The notes under the pieces are model-generated. The model did no database searches and had not been told where the DNA came from. It worked only from the letters and a program-made list of their open reading frames with translations. Positions 36,805 through 46,071 of a stretch of DNA of 64,000 bases are shown piece by piece. A program made the position numbers and the translations under genes. The stretch spans positions 62,001-126,000 of the forward strand of contig JAFWNM010000013.1 of NCBI GenBank assembly GCA_017510335.1, given 5' to 3'. Position 1 is the first letter of the stretch, and each line of letters opens with the position of its first letter. The stretch comes from Paracoccaceae bacterium. Its GTDB lineage: Bacteria; Pseudomonadota; Alphaproteobacteria; Rhodobacterales; Rhodobacteraceae.

Positions 36805-37308
36805 GTGCACCAGCGCAGCAGCATGGCTTTCGCCCTAGGGCTTGGACTTGTGGTATTGTCGGCCCCCCTGCAGGTTCTGGCACAGGGAACAGGACTGAGT
36901 TTTTCAGGGCTGCAAAATGTGCGCGGTCTGCCGGTTGAGATCAAGGCAGACAACCTTCAGGTCAATAACCAGACTGGCGAAACAGTGTTTTCGGGCAATG
37001 CGGTTCTGGGGCAAGGCGACATGCGACTGGCCGCGCCGGAAATCACGATCATCTATGCCGCCGCCGGGGATGGCACGATTGAACGGCTGGAAGCCTCCGG
37101 CGGGGTCACATTGGTGACCGCCGATGAAGCCGCCGAAGCGCAGACCGCCGTGTATGACGTCGCGGCCGCAACTGTGCGCATGCGCGGGGCCGTCTTGCTG
37201 ACGCAGGGGCAGAATATCCTGTCCGGCGACAGCCTGTTTGTGGATTTGCGCACGGAACAGGGCCGGATGGAAGGGGGCGTGCGCACCCTTATCCAGACCA
37301 ACCCCTGA
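36805..37308 (+). CDS. lptA: LPS transport periplasmic protein LptA
   Basis: Periplasmic bridge protein (167 aa) with a signal peptide (ending near VLAQG) and an OstA beta-jellyroll ([20 protein letters not shown], then [13 protein letters not shown] and [17 protein letters not shown]). The GTG at 36805 is chosen because AAGGAG lies nine bases upstream and it opens directly into the signal peptide. Acts with LptC and LptB in moving LPS to the outer membrane. Confidence 0.9.
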   Translation: MHQRSSMAFALGLGLVVLSAPLQVLAQGTGLSFSGLQNVRGLPVEIKADNLQVNNQTGETVFSGNAVLGQGDMRLAAPEITIIYAAAGDGTIERLEASGGVTLVTADEAAEAQTAVYDVAAATVRMRGAVLLTQGQNILSGDSLFVDLRTEQGRMEGGVRTLIQTNP

Positions 37309-37315
37309 CGCCGCG

Positions 37316-38113
37316 ATGACAGATCACCCGATATTCGACAAGTCATCGCGCCCCCCCGCGCAAAAGACCGCCAAGGAAGCGCACACCGGCCAAAAGCTGG
37401 AAATCACGCATCTGCAAAAACGCTATGGCAAGCGCGTCATCATCAAGGACGTGTCCCTGACGCTGCACCCCGGCGAAGTCGTGGCCCTGCTTGGCCCGAA
37501 CGGATGTGGCAAGACAACCTGCTTTTACTGCATCGCCGGGATAGTGAAGCATGAAGGCGGCACTGTGCGCATTGACGGTCAGGATGCGACCGGCCTGCCG
37601 CTGTTTCGGCGCGCGCGGCTGGGGCTGGGCTATTTGCCGCAGGAAATGTCAATCTTTCGTGGCCTGAGCGTGGCACAGAATATCATGGCCGTTCTGGAAC
37701 TGCGCGAACCCGACAAACGGCGCAGGCGCGACCGGCTGGAAGACCTGTTGCAGGAATTTTCCATTGAGCACTTGCGCGACCAGCCCGCACTGGCCCTTTC
37801 AGGCGGGGAACGCAGGCGCGCGGAAATCGCGCGGGCACTGGCTGCAAACCCGCGATATGTGCTTCTGGATGAACCTTTTGCAGGGGTCGACCCCATCGCA
37901 GTGGGCGAGATTCGCGCCTTGGTGGCCGATCTGAAAACGCGCGGGCTGGGTGTGCTGATTACAGATCATAACGTGCGCGAAACATTGGCGATCGTGGATC
38001 GTGCCTATATCTTGCATGATGGTCGCGTGCTCAAAAGCGGGTCGCCTGCGGAAGTTGTGGCTGATGAGGATGTGCGCCGCGTCTATCTGGGCGCGGAGTT
38101 TCGGCTGGACTGA
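37316..38113 (+). CDS. lptB: LPS export ABC transporter ATP-binding protein LptB
   Basis: Cytoplasmic ATPase (265 aa) driving LPS extraction with LptFG. Walker A is GPNGCGKTT, the signature LSGGERRR, Walker [11 protein letters not shown], and the switch His is in [10 protein letters not shown]. An extra N-terminal segment of about 25 residues rich in Pro/Lys precedes the core. Seven bases after lptA. In many relatives rpoN follows; here a 196-base gap leads to hpf. Confidence 0.94.
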   Translation: MTDHPIFDKSSRPPAQKTAKEAHTGQKLEITHLQKRYGKRVIIKDVSLTLHPGEVVALLGPNGCGKTTCFYCIAGIVKHEGGTVRIDGQDATGLPLFRRARLGLGYLPQEMSIFRGLSVAQNIMAVLELREPDKRRRRDRLEDLLQEFSIEHLRDQPALALSGGERRRAEIARALAANPRYVLLDEPFAGVDPIAVGEIRALVADLKTRGLGVLITDHNVRETLAIVDRAYILHDGRVLKSGSPAEVVADEDVRRVYLGAEFRLD

Positions 38114-38309
38114 ACTGCTGTGCGCCAGCCCCGCTGCGGAGTTGATCGAAAGCATTGACAACACACCCCGATTAAGCGCCAAATGGGGAAAACAGGCAAT
38201 CCACCATTGGCCATATATGGGAAAAACCTGTTCGGCCAGCGGTGCGAAAAGCGCGTAATTACCCCGCGGGACAGGCCCCGCCTGCCCGCTTTACAGCAAG
38301 GAGAGGCGC

Positions 38310-38879
38310 ATGCGCTATCAGATCAGTGGCAGACATATTGAAATCGGCGAAGCCCTGCAGACACATGTGAAGTCTGAATTCGGGGAACTGGTCGAGAAAT
38401 ACCAGCAACGCCCCACCGAAGCCGTTGTTGTATTTTCCAAGGATGCCCATCTGTTCGTATGCGAATCCACCTTTCACCTGTCCACTGGCCTGACCGCGCA
38501 AGCAAAGGCACAAGCCACGGAAATATATGCGGCTTTTGAAGCCTGCCGCGAAAAGCTGGACAAACAGCTGCGCCGCTACAAGCGCAGGCTGAAAGACCAT
38601 CACCGCGACCGCACAAGCCCGGTTGAATTTGCCGGCGCACCCTCGTATATCCTCGCTTCAGATGAAGATGATGGCGCGGTCGAGGCAGACTCGCTTCAAC
38701 CGATTATCATTGCCGAGATGGAAACCCGCATTCCATCATGTTCCGCAGGGGAAGCCGTGATGCAGATGGAATTGTCGCATACCAATGTGCTGGTTTTCCG
38801 TAACGAACGTCATGGTGGCGTCAATGTGGTCTACCGGCGTGAAGACGGCAATATAGGTTGGATCGATCCGCAAAACTGA
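38310..38879 (+). CDS. hpf: Ribosome hibernation promoting factor, long form
   Basis: 189 aa, two domains. The N-terminal S30AE domain (MRYQISGRHIEIGEALQTHV... to about residue 105) blocks the decoding centre; the C-terminal dimerisation domain (AVMQMELSHTNVLVFRNERH, then GGVNVVYRREDGNIGWIDP) joins two 30S subunits to make 100S particles. AAGGAG precedes the ATG. Promoter expected in the 196-base gap before it, which holds no convincing gene. Confidence 0.93.
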   Translation: MRYQISGRHIEIGEALQTHVKSEFGELVEKYQQRPTEAVVVFSKDAHLFVCESTFHLSTGLTAQAKAQATEIYAAFEACREKLDKQLRRYKRRLKDHHRDRTSPVEFAGAPSYILASDEDDGAVEADSLQPIIIAEMETRIPSCSAGEAVMQMELSHTNVLVFRNERHGGVNVVYRREDGNIGWIDPQN

Positions 38880-38951
38880 CCCCCGAATTCCGGCACCACC
38901 GCGCCTGACATCGGCGTCAGGCGCGGCTATCTTTTTGACGGAGCATGATTA

Positions 38952-39416
38952 ATGGACATGTCGACCCTGCTAACCCCTGGCGCTGTTCGCGTGCTTGGAT
39001 CAACGACCAGCAAAAAGCGCCTGTTGCAGACTTTGGGCGATATGGCCGATTCCGTCTACGGGCTGGATTCCGATCTTGCGATCGAGGCATTGCAGGAACG
39101 CGAAAGCCTTGGGCCGACGGGCGTTGGCCATGGTGTGGCGCTGCCGCACGCACGCCTGGAAGGGTTGGACCGTGTTGTGGGGGTGTTCCTGCGGCTGGGC
39201 AAACCGCTGGATTACGCTTCGGTCGACAAGGTTCCGGTTGATCTGGTCTTCGCGTTATTTGCGCCGCGTTCTGCCGGTGTGGAGCACCTGAAGGCGCTGG
39301 CCTATGTGTCGCGGACCTTGCGCAACCCCGACATTTGCAACAAGCTGCGCTCAAACGACGATACGACCAAGCTGTTTGAGATTCTGAACAGTGAAAAATC
39401 AATCAAAGCTGCATGA
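38952..39416 (+). CDS. ptsN: PTS IIA-like nitrogen regulatory protein (EIIA-Ntr)
   Basis: Phosphoacceptor of the nitrogen-type phosphotransferase system (154 aa). The phosphorylated His66 lies in GVGHGVALPHARLE. Its output in alphaproteobacteria includes control of potassium uptake, stringent response and carbon storage. Directly downstream of hpf in the common lptB-(rpoN)-hpf-ptsN order. Confidence 0.93.
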   Translation: MDMSTLLTPGAVRVLGSTTSKKRLLQTLGDMADSVYGLDSDLAIEALQERESLGPTGVGHGVALPHARLEGLDRVVGVFLRLGKPLDYASVDKVPVDLVFALFAPRSAGVEHLKALAYVSRTLRNPDICNKLRSNDDTTKLFEILNSEKSIKAA

Positions 39417-39474
39417 TTTTGCGGCGTCATGACGGGGGCTTTGCGGCGTTCCCCCCGCGCCAAATGCTTTGACG

Positions 39475-39534
39475 TATTGGTTTTGCGTGTTCGAAACCAC
39501 AACATCGGTTCCCACTTTTGATAAACATGCGCTA
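39475..39534. repeat. Intergenic repeat element, copy A
   Basis: A ~60-base stretch matching 51638-51698 in most positions. Shared landmarks, in order: TATTG, TTTTGCGTGTTCG against TTTCGCATGTTCA, CGGTTCCCACT, TTGA and CATGC. This copy lies between ptsN and the sulfotransferase gene and reaches the latter's last codons. Confidence 0.6.
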
Positions 39535-40977
39535 GCTTGCCGCCATGTCAGCGCCAGCGTGCCAGTCGGCATATCCCAGACGGGCATAGTCTTCGCCATA
39601 GGCTGCGCGTCCCAGTGCCTCAATCTCAGGGTCATAGATACTGGCAAGCGTCAGTTTATGGCGGCGCTGTTCTGCGTGGAATTCCGGTAATGCCCGCCCA
39701 CATGTCTGGCCCAACAGATGCAGGCTGTCAGACAGCCGGTCATCGCGCAGAACATGGCGAATTGGCCCGCGCGCTGCGATATCGGCAATAAGGTCTGATT
39801 GCAGTGCCCATGCTGGATGGGTGGTCATACCTGTCTGGCCATTCAGGTTTGCATGCAAGAAGCGCAAGAACGCCGCAAATCCGCGCTTGTGGTCCGCGCG
39901 GGTGTATTCATCGGGGGGCGCGCCGTCCTCGGGCAGGGCAATGTCATATGTGCGCAGCAAAAACTGGCGCAGGTTCTTCCGCGCCCCATGCAGCACCTGC
40001 CTGCGATAGACATCATGCGCCCGGTCCAGCGGGTGGCGGGTTACCGTAAAGGAAATATGGCCGGGATTGGCACGCAACCAGTCCTGCCAGCTGTCCGGGC
40101 TGAACGCGTGCAGCAGGTTGTCGCGGGTTGTGTCATCAATCGCGGCCATCCAGTCCAGAACATCACTGTCATCGCCCCCCGCCAAGGGGGCATAGGCCAG
40201 GGCAACATTGCGACACGCCCGATAAGCCCAAACCATTCCCCCGCGCGCGGGATCGAAGGACGGGGTGCGCGACAGGTTGAAACGGTCCAGCCGCGCCATA
40301 CCTTCGCGCACAGCACCAAAATTCGTAAGTTTCTGTTCCAATGGTTCCGGGTTCTGGCGTTTCAACTTGTCAGACGTCTTGTCAATACGCGCGCCACATC
40401 CCAGCCATTTTGCAAGGCCGTTCAGAACCTCCAGATCATTGGCATCATCATACGCGATGTAGAAGGCCGACTGCCCGAATGTTTGAAGCATACGCTGGAT
40501 GCGCAGTTGAAACGCCTGCAATTGCGTGACGTGGTGTTCAAATTCCACCGGATCAAACGTGACCTGTGCGCTGCGTTTCGTCTTCACATCGCCCAGTTTC
40601 CATTGCTGCGTGGTTTGCGCGATTTTCAGTGAAACATAGCTGTCCATCGGGTTGCGGGTCAGAACAATCTTGGCGCAACGCGGGTCTTCCATAATGGTGT
40701 TCAGAATGCGCGGGTCATGGTCATGGAAGTACCGGAACCCGGCCAGCCCGTCTTGCAGGCGAATGGCATCAAGCAAGGCAAAGGGGTTCATGTCGCGCTG
40801 TGCCATCGTGACGCCCAGCAATTCGTCACATCCCTGATGACCAATGAAGGCCGGGTTGAACACCTCGCCCAGGCAGTTCAGGCCCTCAAACTCGTTCAGG
40901 TTGGATTCCAACAGGTTGGACCCCGTGCGCATTTCAGCAAGCAAGACAAAATAGGTGACCTTATGTGGTGCCGTCAT
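39532..40977 (-). CDS. Two-part sulfotransferase (NodH-like N-terminus, Sulfotransfer_2-like C-terminus)
   Basis: 481 aa. The N-terminal half has both PAPS-binding motifs: AEMRTGSNLLES (14-25, 5'-phosphosulfate loop) and VLTRNPMDSYVSLK (105-118, 3'-phosphate loop), as in NodH/Stf0-type enzymes. From about residue 300 a second half resembles the end of Sulfotransfer_2 proteins: FTVTRHPLDRAHDVY (from Phe310) and a terminal IYDPEIEALGRAAYGEDYARLGY block, but without its own P-loop. Probably sulfates a glycan made by the neighbours. The ATG at 40977 gives a normal start. Confidence 0.75.
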   Translation of the reverse strand: MTAPHKVTYFVLLAEMRTGSNLLESNLNEFEGLNCLGEVFNPAFIGHQGCDELLGVTMAQRDMNPFALLDAIRLQDGLAGFRYFHDHDPRILNTIMEDPRCAKIVLTRNPMDSYVSLKIAQTTQQWKLGDVKTKRSAQVTFDPVEFEHHVTQLQAFQLRIQRMLQTFGQSAFYIAYDDANDLEVLNGLAKWLGCGARIDKTSDKLKRQNPEPLEQKLTNFGAVREGMARLDRFNLSRTPSFDPARGGMVWAYRACRNVALAYAPLAGGDDSDVLDWMAAIDDTTRDNLLHAFSPDSWQDWLRANPGHISFTVTRHPLDRAHDVYRRQVLHGARKNLRQFLLRTYDIALPEDGAPPDEYTRADHKRGFAAFLRFLHANLNGQTGMTTHPAWALQSDLIADIAARGPIRHVLRDDRLSDSLHLLGQTCGRALPEFHAEQRRHKLTLASIYDPEIEALGRAAYGEDYARLGYADWHAGADMAAS

Positions 40978-40999
40978 GTCCACTCCAAAACCCTCGCGC

Positions 41000-42691
41000 T
41001 TACCGCTTGTAATCTTGCAGCAAGACTGGCGGCAATCCAAGATTGCGCAAATGCGCCAGATATTCGTCAAATCCGTCCAGGGATAGGATTTCAGGCAACC
41101 CGGTCAGTGCGGCAGGCCCAACATCGGGGAAGGCCGCGCCAACAGTCTGGGACAGATACCGCTGCGGATCTTCCAGAAACTCTGCCAGCGTCCAGACCCG
41201 AATATCTGCCGCAGCCCATTTCGATTGCAAAATGGCAATGAAGTCCTGTTCGCGCCGCTGCAACCAGCCAATATGACCCAGCACATCATCAACCTTATAC
41301 TCGCCACGAAACAGCGGCAAAATGAAACACCCGCTGATAACTGAAATCTGCGCGTTGCGGTCGGTGGCCATGAACCAGTTCAGGTCCGATGTCATCGTGT
41401 CGCGGCTGTTATAGGAAAAACACTGCCGTTCGCCACGGGTGGCCCAGATCAGATTCGCCAAAAACATGCGCGGGTTATAGTCGCGCAGCGCGGCGGAATT
41501 GCTGATTGCGCCGTGATACACCTTTGCGCCGCCGTGGAATTCCACTTTCTCAGGGGCGAAAACATGGCCATGCACGCGGCAATTCGCGGTCTGACCCAGC
41601 CAGAAATCAAAATTGCGGAAAAGCTGCTGGAACCCGCAAAACACCGAATAGGGCGCCGCAGTCTTGGCTGTCGCGGTGTCGTCCAGCGGGAAACGGCTTT
41701 GCATATACAGCCCTGCGCGCCCATCACTGCGCTGTTTGGCGGCAAGTTCAAAATAGCGGTCAATCTTGGCGGGTTGCGGATCGATCGGCGTTTCGCGCGC
41801 TGGCTGGTCGGACAGAAAAAAATCATACAACCCCTGCGCATCGGGCCATAACTTGCGCGCAACAAAGCAATCGGACCGGCGCAGAAGCTGCAAGTGGTCG
41901 TCATAAAACAGGTTGGGCCGGCCATTGCGGTCAAATTTCACCAATGTCAGCGACCGGCTTTCTATACGGTCGGACACCATGCGCACCATCGTCTGGAAAT
42001 AGCTTTCATCGGGAATCCAGGTGCCCTTGAAATAGCGGTCATAGCGCGCGCGTTTGGGGTGGTTCAAAATGCCCTGCAGGGTTTTGCGCGACAGACACCA
42101 CCATTGCGACCCCATATGCGGCTGCAGCGGGCGCGGCACATCCCGGCCAATGCCAAAGCGGCGCTGTAAGTCCACCAACATGTCGAACGCCCATTTATGG
42201 CGCTTCCACGACAGCGGAAAATACAGCGTGAAGCGTTCTTCGGACAAGCCACCCTTGATCCAGGGCGCATGTTCAATGGACACGGATTCGATAAAATCGA
42301 CATCGCGGCGCGTGTCCAGCCAGTCCAACAGTTCCGCAGCCGGACGCAAGGGAATACACGCCCCCGATGTCAGCAAGACATGTTCGACCTGCGCGAACTC
42401 CTGCAGCATCTGTTCCGATGCGGCCTGTGTGGCGGCCACTATGGGCCATGTGCCCCATTCGCACCGGAACCGCGGGCTGAAGCGCAACAAGGGATGGTCG
42501 CCAAGATCCTGCCTGAAGGCGTCCATCTGCGCGTCACTGACGGCGCGATCCACATGAATGACAACCGGACAATCTGCGGCCAGCCAGAACCGTGCCACCT
42601 GTGCGGCGCGGTGCAAGGCCGTATGGCACAGCATGACAATGCCCAGCGACGATGTCCCGGCCGCAGGTGCAGGGCGAAGGGCGGTGTTCAT
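41000..42691 (-). CDS. GT14-family glycosyltransferase, DUF5928 type
   Basis: 563 aa. The N-terminal ~280 residues are a Core-2/I-branching-type (GT14) beta-1,6-N-acetylglucosaminyltransferase domain: SLGIVMLCHTALHRAAQVAR, VVIHVDRAVSD, VEHVLLTSGACIPLRP, PHMGSQWWCLSRKTLQGIL, WIPDESYFQTM. The rest is the DUF5928 region found in Rhodobacterales. ATG 42691 overlaps the upstream stop (ATGA) and has AGGAGA before it; a TTG six bases earlier is less likely. Likely builds a cell-surface glycan. Confidence 0.78.
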   Translation of the reverse strand: MNTALRPAPAAGTSSLGIVMLCHTALHRAAQVARFWLAADCPVVIHVDRAVSDAQMDAFRQDLGDHPLLRFSPRFRCEWGTWPIVAATQAASEQMLQEFAQVEHVLLTSGACIPLRPAAELLDWLDTRRDVDFIESVSIEHAPWIKGGLSEERFTLYFPLSWKRHKWAFDMLVDLQRRFGIGRDVPRPLQPHMGSQWWCLSRKTLQGILNHPKRARYDRYFKGTWIPDESYFQTMVRMVSDRIESRSLTLVKFDRNGRPNLFYDDHLQLLRRSDCFVARKLWPDAQGLYDFFLSDQPARETPIDPQPAKIDRYFELAAKQRSDGRAGLYMQSRFPLDDTATAKTAAPYSVFCGFQQLFRNFDFWLGQTANCRVHGHVFAPEKVEFHGGAKVYHGAISNSAALRDYNPRMFLANLIWATRGERQCFSYNSRDTMTSDLNWFMATDRNAQISVISGCFILPLFRGEYKVDDVLGHIGWLQRREQDFIAILQSKWAAADIRVWTLAEFLEDPQRYLSQTVGAAFPDVGPAALTGLPEILSLDGFDEYLAHLRNLGLPPVLLQDYKR

Positions 42692-43701
42692 GCCCAATCT
42701 CCTTTTGACATCAATCCAAGGATCTCAAGCTGGCGCCAGTTGATATATTCTGTCGAGAAATCGCACCATAAATCCCCCTGATCCTGCAATCCCCGATCAT
42801 AGGCCACATATTCACGACTGCCCGCATAATGCTGGCCGCGCACCAGTTCCTCGCGCGCTTTTGCAACGATGGTGTCCAGAAACTTGGCATGCAACAATAC
42901 GCCAGAGGCCTGCTCGCCGCCATTGTCATCATACACCTTGTTCAACCCGCGCGGCAGCAGCATATGCGTTGAACTGACATAGGCGTATTTGCGTGACCAA
43001 TGCACAAGCGGGGTCTTGTTCAAGGCAGGCGCCTGTTCAGGCCGGTCCCCGTGAAAAGCGCGCGCGCGCACGCCGCCTTGTATCCACAGGTTCTGCAGCT
43101 TGCCGTTGCGCTTGATCGAATAGTTGCAAGCATCAAACCAGCGCGCAATTTCAAACGGGTTCTGACCGCTTGCATAAGGATGGGCGGTCACTGGCCCTTT
43201 GGGATACATGTCCAGCAACATAGCGGAAAATGACCGCCGCCCCTGACTTTCCAGCCAGTCGGTCAGCGCATGCAAGGGGCGCGTGTCACAAAACGGATAG
43301 ACCAGAAATTCATCGACATCGACAACAAGTGTCCAATGCCCTGCCCCATAGCGCCATTGCAGATGGTTCAACCAGTCAACCCCGAAGCACGACGCCTTGT
43401 AACTGGCCCCTGTCACCCAAAGCGACACATCTTTCTGGCCTTCCAGATACTCGGTCGTGCCATCATCAGACCCGTTGTCGACCATCAGGAAATGCCGCAC
43501 CCCCTGCGCGCGGTAATAGTCCAGAAAATAGGGCAAACGGACCAATTCGTTGCGCAATGTCGTAAATGCAAGAATGTCGCCCTGCCGAATGCCGGCGGTG
43601 CGATTGGCCCGCGCTTTCAGTTCCAGACTCTTGCGCAAGGCCCGCATCAGTTTTGTCTGACGTTGCGCGCGCAGTTTCAGTTGCGCTTTCAATGCCTTCA
43701 T
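42688..43701 (-). CDS. GT2-like glycosyltransferase (first paralogue)
   Basis: 337 aa, GT-A fold of the Glyco_tranf_2_4/GT92-like group. After a basic N-terminal helix come ILAFTTLRNELVRLPYFLDY, the donor loop MVDNGSDDGT, and the metal-binding VVDVDEFLVYP. Later GVRARAF, LVHWS and STHMLLPRGLN match the paralogue at 43851. No membrane segment, so cytoplasmic or peripheral. The ATG at 43701 is preferred over GTG 43710. Confidence 0.8.
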   Translation of the reverse strand: MKALKAQLKLRAQRQTKLMRALRKSLELKARANRTAGIRQGDILAFTTLRNELVRLPYFLDYYRAQGVRHFLMVDNGSDDGTTEYLEGQKDVSLWVTGASYKASCFGVDWLNHLQWRYGAGHWTLVVDVDEFLVYPFCDTRPLHALTDWLESQGRRSFSAMLLDMYPKGPVTAHPYASGQNPFEIARWFDACNYSIKRNGKLQNLWIQGGVRARAFHGDRPEQAPALNKTPLVHWSRKYAYVSSTHMLLPRGLNKVYDDNGGEQASGVLLHAKFLDTIVAKAREELVRGQHYAGSREYVAYDRGLQDQGDLWCDFSTEYINWRQLEILGLMSKGDWA

Positions 43702-43850
43702 TCTGTCCACTCATACAACACTGGTGCGGCATTCCCGGGGCAAACGCCTGCGCACCACGCCCAATTTACCCTTGAACCTTTGCCCAGCCAGAAAGGAACA
43801 TGCAATATTTCTTCCTGCCGTGGATCAATAAATCGACTATCCGTGTTCAA

Positions 43851-44879
43851 TCAGGCCCACCCCCCGCGCGACAGCAGCCCAAGCTGTTCCAGTTGTTGCC
43901 AGCCTTCGAACTGCGTGGATGCCTCGCACCAAAGGTCAGGCGCCTGTGCCACAGCATCATAATAATTGTCAAACACTGCCGCATTCCCGAAATGCTGCGC
44001 GCGCGCTTTCTCAATAGGGGCTTTTTCAACGATGGAATGCAGGAACTTGGTGTGCAGCAACGCCCCTGCGATAGCCTCGCCGCCGGTGCGGTCATAAAAG
44101 CGGTTCATTGCGCGTGGAAGAAGGGAATGCGTCGAATTTACCCATGCGTTATGCCAGCTCCATTTCACAAGCGGCAGTTTGGTCAGGGTTGGGGCGCGGT
44201 TGGGGGTGTCGCGGAAAAACACCCTTGCGCGCGGCCCGCCCTGTATTAACAGGCAATCCAACAGGGGTTTATGGGCAATGACGTAATTGCCCGCGTCAAA
44301 CCAGTTCAGAACCTGCAGCGGGTCTGCGCCCGCAGGACAGGACACACCATCCAGCGGCCCTTTGGGATACAGGTCCAGCATCATGGCGGGCAGGCCCTGT
44401 TGGCCCTGGCTGTCCAGCCAGTCGGTCAGGGCGCCCAAGGGGCGGGTTTCCCAATGCGGGTAAATCAGCAACTCATCCGCATCCGCCACCACGCACCACC
44501 GCCCCGACCCGTAGCGCAGCATCAGCGCATTGATCCAGTCCATACCGAAGCGCGACGCCTTGTAGCTGGCCGAACTGCCCCAGACAGAAGTATCTGTCTG
44601 GTCCAGCAGCACTTGGCGCGTGCCATCGGTGCTGTCATTGTCGACAAACAGAAAATGCCCGACACCCAGCTTGCGGTAATGGTGTAAAAACCAGTCGATA
44701 CGCTCGCGTTCATTGCGAATGGTGCAAAACAGCAAGATGTCGTTTCGCGCCCATGTTCCGCGTTTCAACACGGTCAGTTCGCGGGCCTTGGCAATCGCGC
44801 GCGCGCGCAGTCGGCGGCGTTTCCACCGCATGCGAAAATCGAACCAGCGATCCTGTGACAAGGGAATGGGCGTCAGCAT
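43851..44879 (-). CDS. GT2-like glycosyltransferase (second paralogue)
   Basis: 342 aa, colinear with the gene at 42688: ILLFCTIRNERERIDWFLHH, FVDNDSTDGT, VVADADELLIYP, MLDLYPKGP, WFDAGNY, GPRARVF, STHSLLPRAMN, ending LGLLSRGGWA (the other ends LGLMSKGDWA). Probable tandem duplication followed by divergence, so the two may add different sugars. ATG 44879 gives the compact start. 149 non-coding bases separate the copies. Confidence 0.8.
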   Translation of the reverse strand: MLTPIPLSQDRWFDFRMRWKRRRLRARAIAKARELTVLKRGTWARNDILLFCTIRNERERIDWFLHHYRKLGVGHFLFVDNDSTDGTRQVLLDQTDTSVWGSSASYKASRFGMDWINALMLRYGSGRWCVVADADELLIYPHWETRPLGALTDWLDSQGQQGLPAMMLDLYPKGPLDGVSCPAGADPLQVLNWFDAGNYVIAHKPLLDCLLIQGGPRARVFFRDTPNRAPTLTKLPLVKWSWHNAWVNSTHSLLPRAMNRFYDRTGGEAIAGALLHTKFLHSIVEKAPIEKARAQHFGNAAVFDNYYDAVAQAPDLWCEASTQFEGWQQLEQLGLLSRGGWA

Positions 44880-44971
44880 ATGCCAGTCATGCGCCAGAGT
44901 TCCGCAGCAAGGCAAGAGCAAACACACCTGTGCAGCGACCGGCCACGACACCGCGCATCACAGTGCAAAGG

Positions 44972-45003
44972 AAAAAAAGGGGGCGACAGCACCGCCCCCT
45001 TTT
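44972..45003 (-). terminator. Terminator of galU
   Basis: AAAAGGGGGCG (44975-44985) pairs with CGCCCCCTTTT (44993-45003), seven-base loop; on the minus strand it ends in a T-run. It lies 15 bases after the galU stop. Confidence 0.88.
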
Positions 45004-45018
45004 ATGGCTATGCCGACG

Positions 45019-45912
45019 TTACTGCGCCGCTTGACGCTGCGCCATCATGTCCATCAGGAATTCGTCAAGTTCGTCGCGCAATTCATCACGCGCCAGCCCG
45101 AAGGCGACCGTTGCCTGCAAGAACCCGGCCTTGGACCCGCAATCATAGCGCTGCCCCTCGAACCGGAACCCGTAGACATTGCGCTTTTCCTCGATCTCGC
45201 GGGCAATCGCATCGGTCAGCTGGATTTCACCGCCCACGCCCGGTTTGATCTGGTCCAGATGGCGCATGACATCAGGGGACAGGACATACCGCCCGATCGC
45301 GGCCAGATTGGACGGTTGCGTGCCCGGCGCCGGTTTTTCCACCATGCCCGACATGGGCAGAATTGGCCCGATGGCTGGCGGCACGTCCATAATACCATAG
45401 CTGGACGCCTTGTCAGGCGCGACTTCCATTGCCGCGATCATATTGCCGCCAGTCTGCGCGTAAGCTTCGATCATTTGCTGCAGACAGGGCTTGTCTGCGG
45501 CGATCACGTCATCGGGCAACAACACCGCAAAGGGTTCGTCCCCCACCAGATGGCGCGCGCACCACACAGCATGCCCCAGCCCCAGCGCCTGATGCTGGCG
45601 CACATAGGCGATTGCGCCGCTGTCCATATTCGTGGCCTGCAAGGTTTCCAGAAGCGCCGTCTTGCCCTTGGCCCTTAAGGAGTTTTCAAGTTCCGGCGCA
45701 TGGTCGAAATAATCCTCCAGGGCGCCCTTGCCGCGCGATGTCACAAAAATGAATTCGGTAATTCCCGCCGCGCGTGCCTCGTCAATGGCGTATTGAATCA
45801 GCGGGCGGTCCACCAGCGTCATGATTTCTTTCGGAACCGATTTTGTGGCCGGAAGAAACCGCGTGCCCATGCCTGCAACGGGAAATACTGCTTTTGTAAC
45901 CTTGCGCTTCAT
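45019..45912 (-). CDS. galU: UTP-glucose-1-phosphate uridylyltransferase
   Basis: Makes UDP-glucose for surface polysaccharides (297 aa). The nucleotide-binding N-terminus is KAVFPVAGMGTRFLPATKSV; further family marks are PKEIMTLVDRPLIQYAIDEA, EDYFD, LGLGHAVWCA, VLLPDDVI and GEIQLTDAI. Start at ATG 45912 has GGA upstream; ATG 45921 is three codons earlier. Its position beside glycosyltransferases supports a sugar-donor role for that locus. Confidence 0.94.
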   Translation of the reverse strand: MKRKVTKAVFPVAGMGTRFLPATKSVPKEIMTLVDRPLIQYAIDEARAAGITEFIFVTSRGKGALEDYFDHAPELENSLRAKGKTALLETLQATNMDSGAIAYVRQHQALGLGHAVWCARHLVGDEPFAVLLPDDVIAADKPCLQQMIEAYAQTGGNMIAAMEVAPDKASSYGIMDVPPAIGPILPMSGMVEKPAPGTQPSNLAAIGRYVLSPDVMRHLDQIKPGVGGEIQLTDAIAREIEEKRNVYGFRFEGQRYDCGSKAGFLQATVAFGLARDELRDELDEFLMDMMAQRQAAQ

Positions 45913-46021
45913 TTTTTCCATCCTGTTGTGCCTGTCTAGGTTAACGAATGGTTAACAATGAAAATGCGGCAGGTTTTGGGTCAAATCTGGGGCGATGCGT
46001 GGCAATTGATTTTTTCCCACT

Positions 46022-46045
46022 GCAGGGCCGTATTACCAGCCCTGC
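46022..46045 (-). terminator. Possible terminator of cysQ
   Basis: GCAGGGC (46022-46028) pairs with GCCCTGC (46039-46045), ten-base loop, 26 bases after the cysQ stop on the minus strand. No T-run, so only a weak candidate. Confidence 0.4.
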
Positions 46046-46071
46046 CCCGCCATGCCGGGATGGCGTTGACC

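Noticed and set aside
38217-38258. 13-codon frame (MGKTCSASGAKSA) before hpf
   Set aside because: No bias toward any residue, no associated stems and no ribosome site; consistent with chance.
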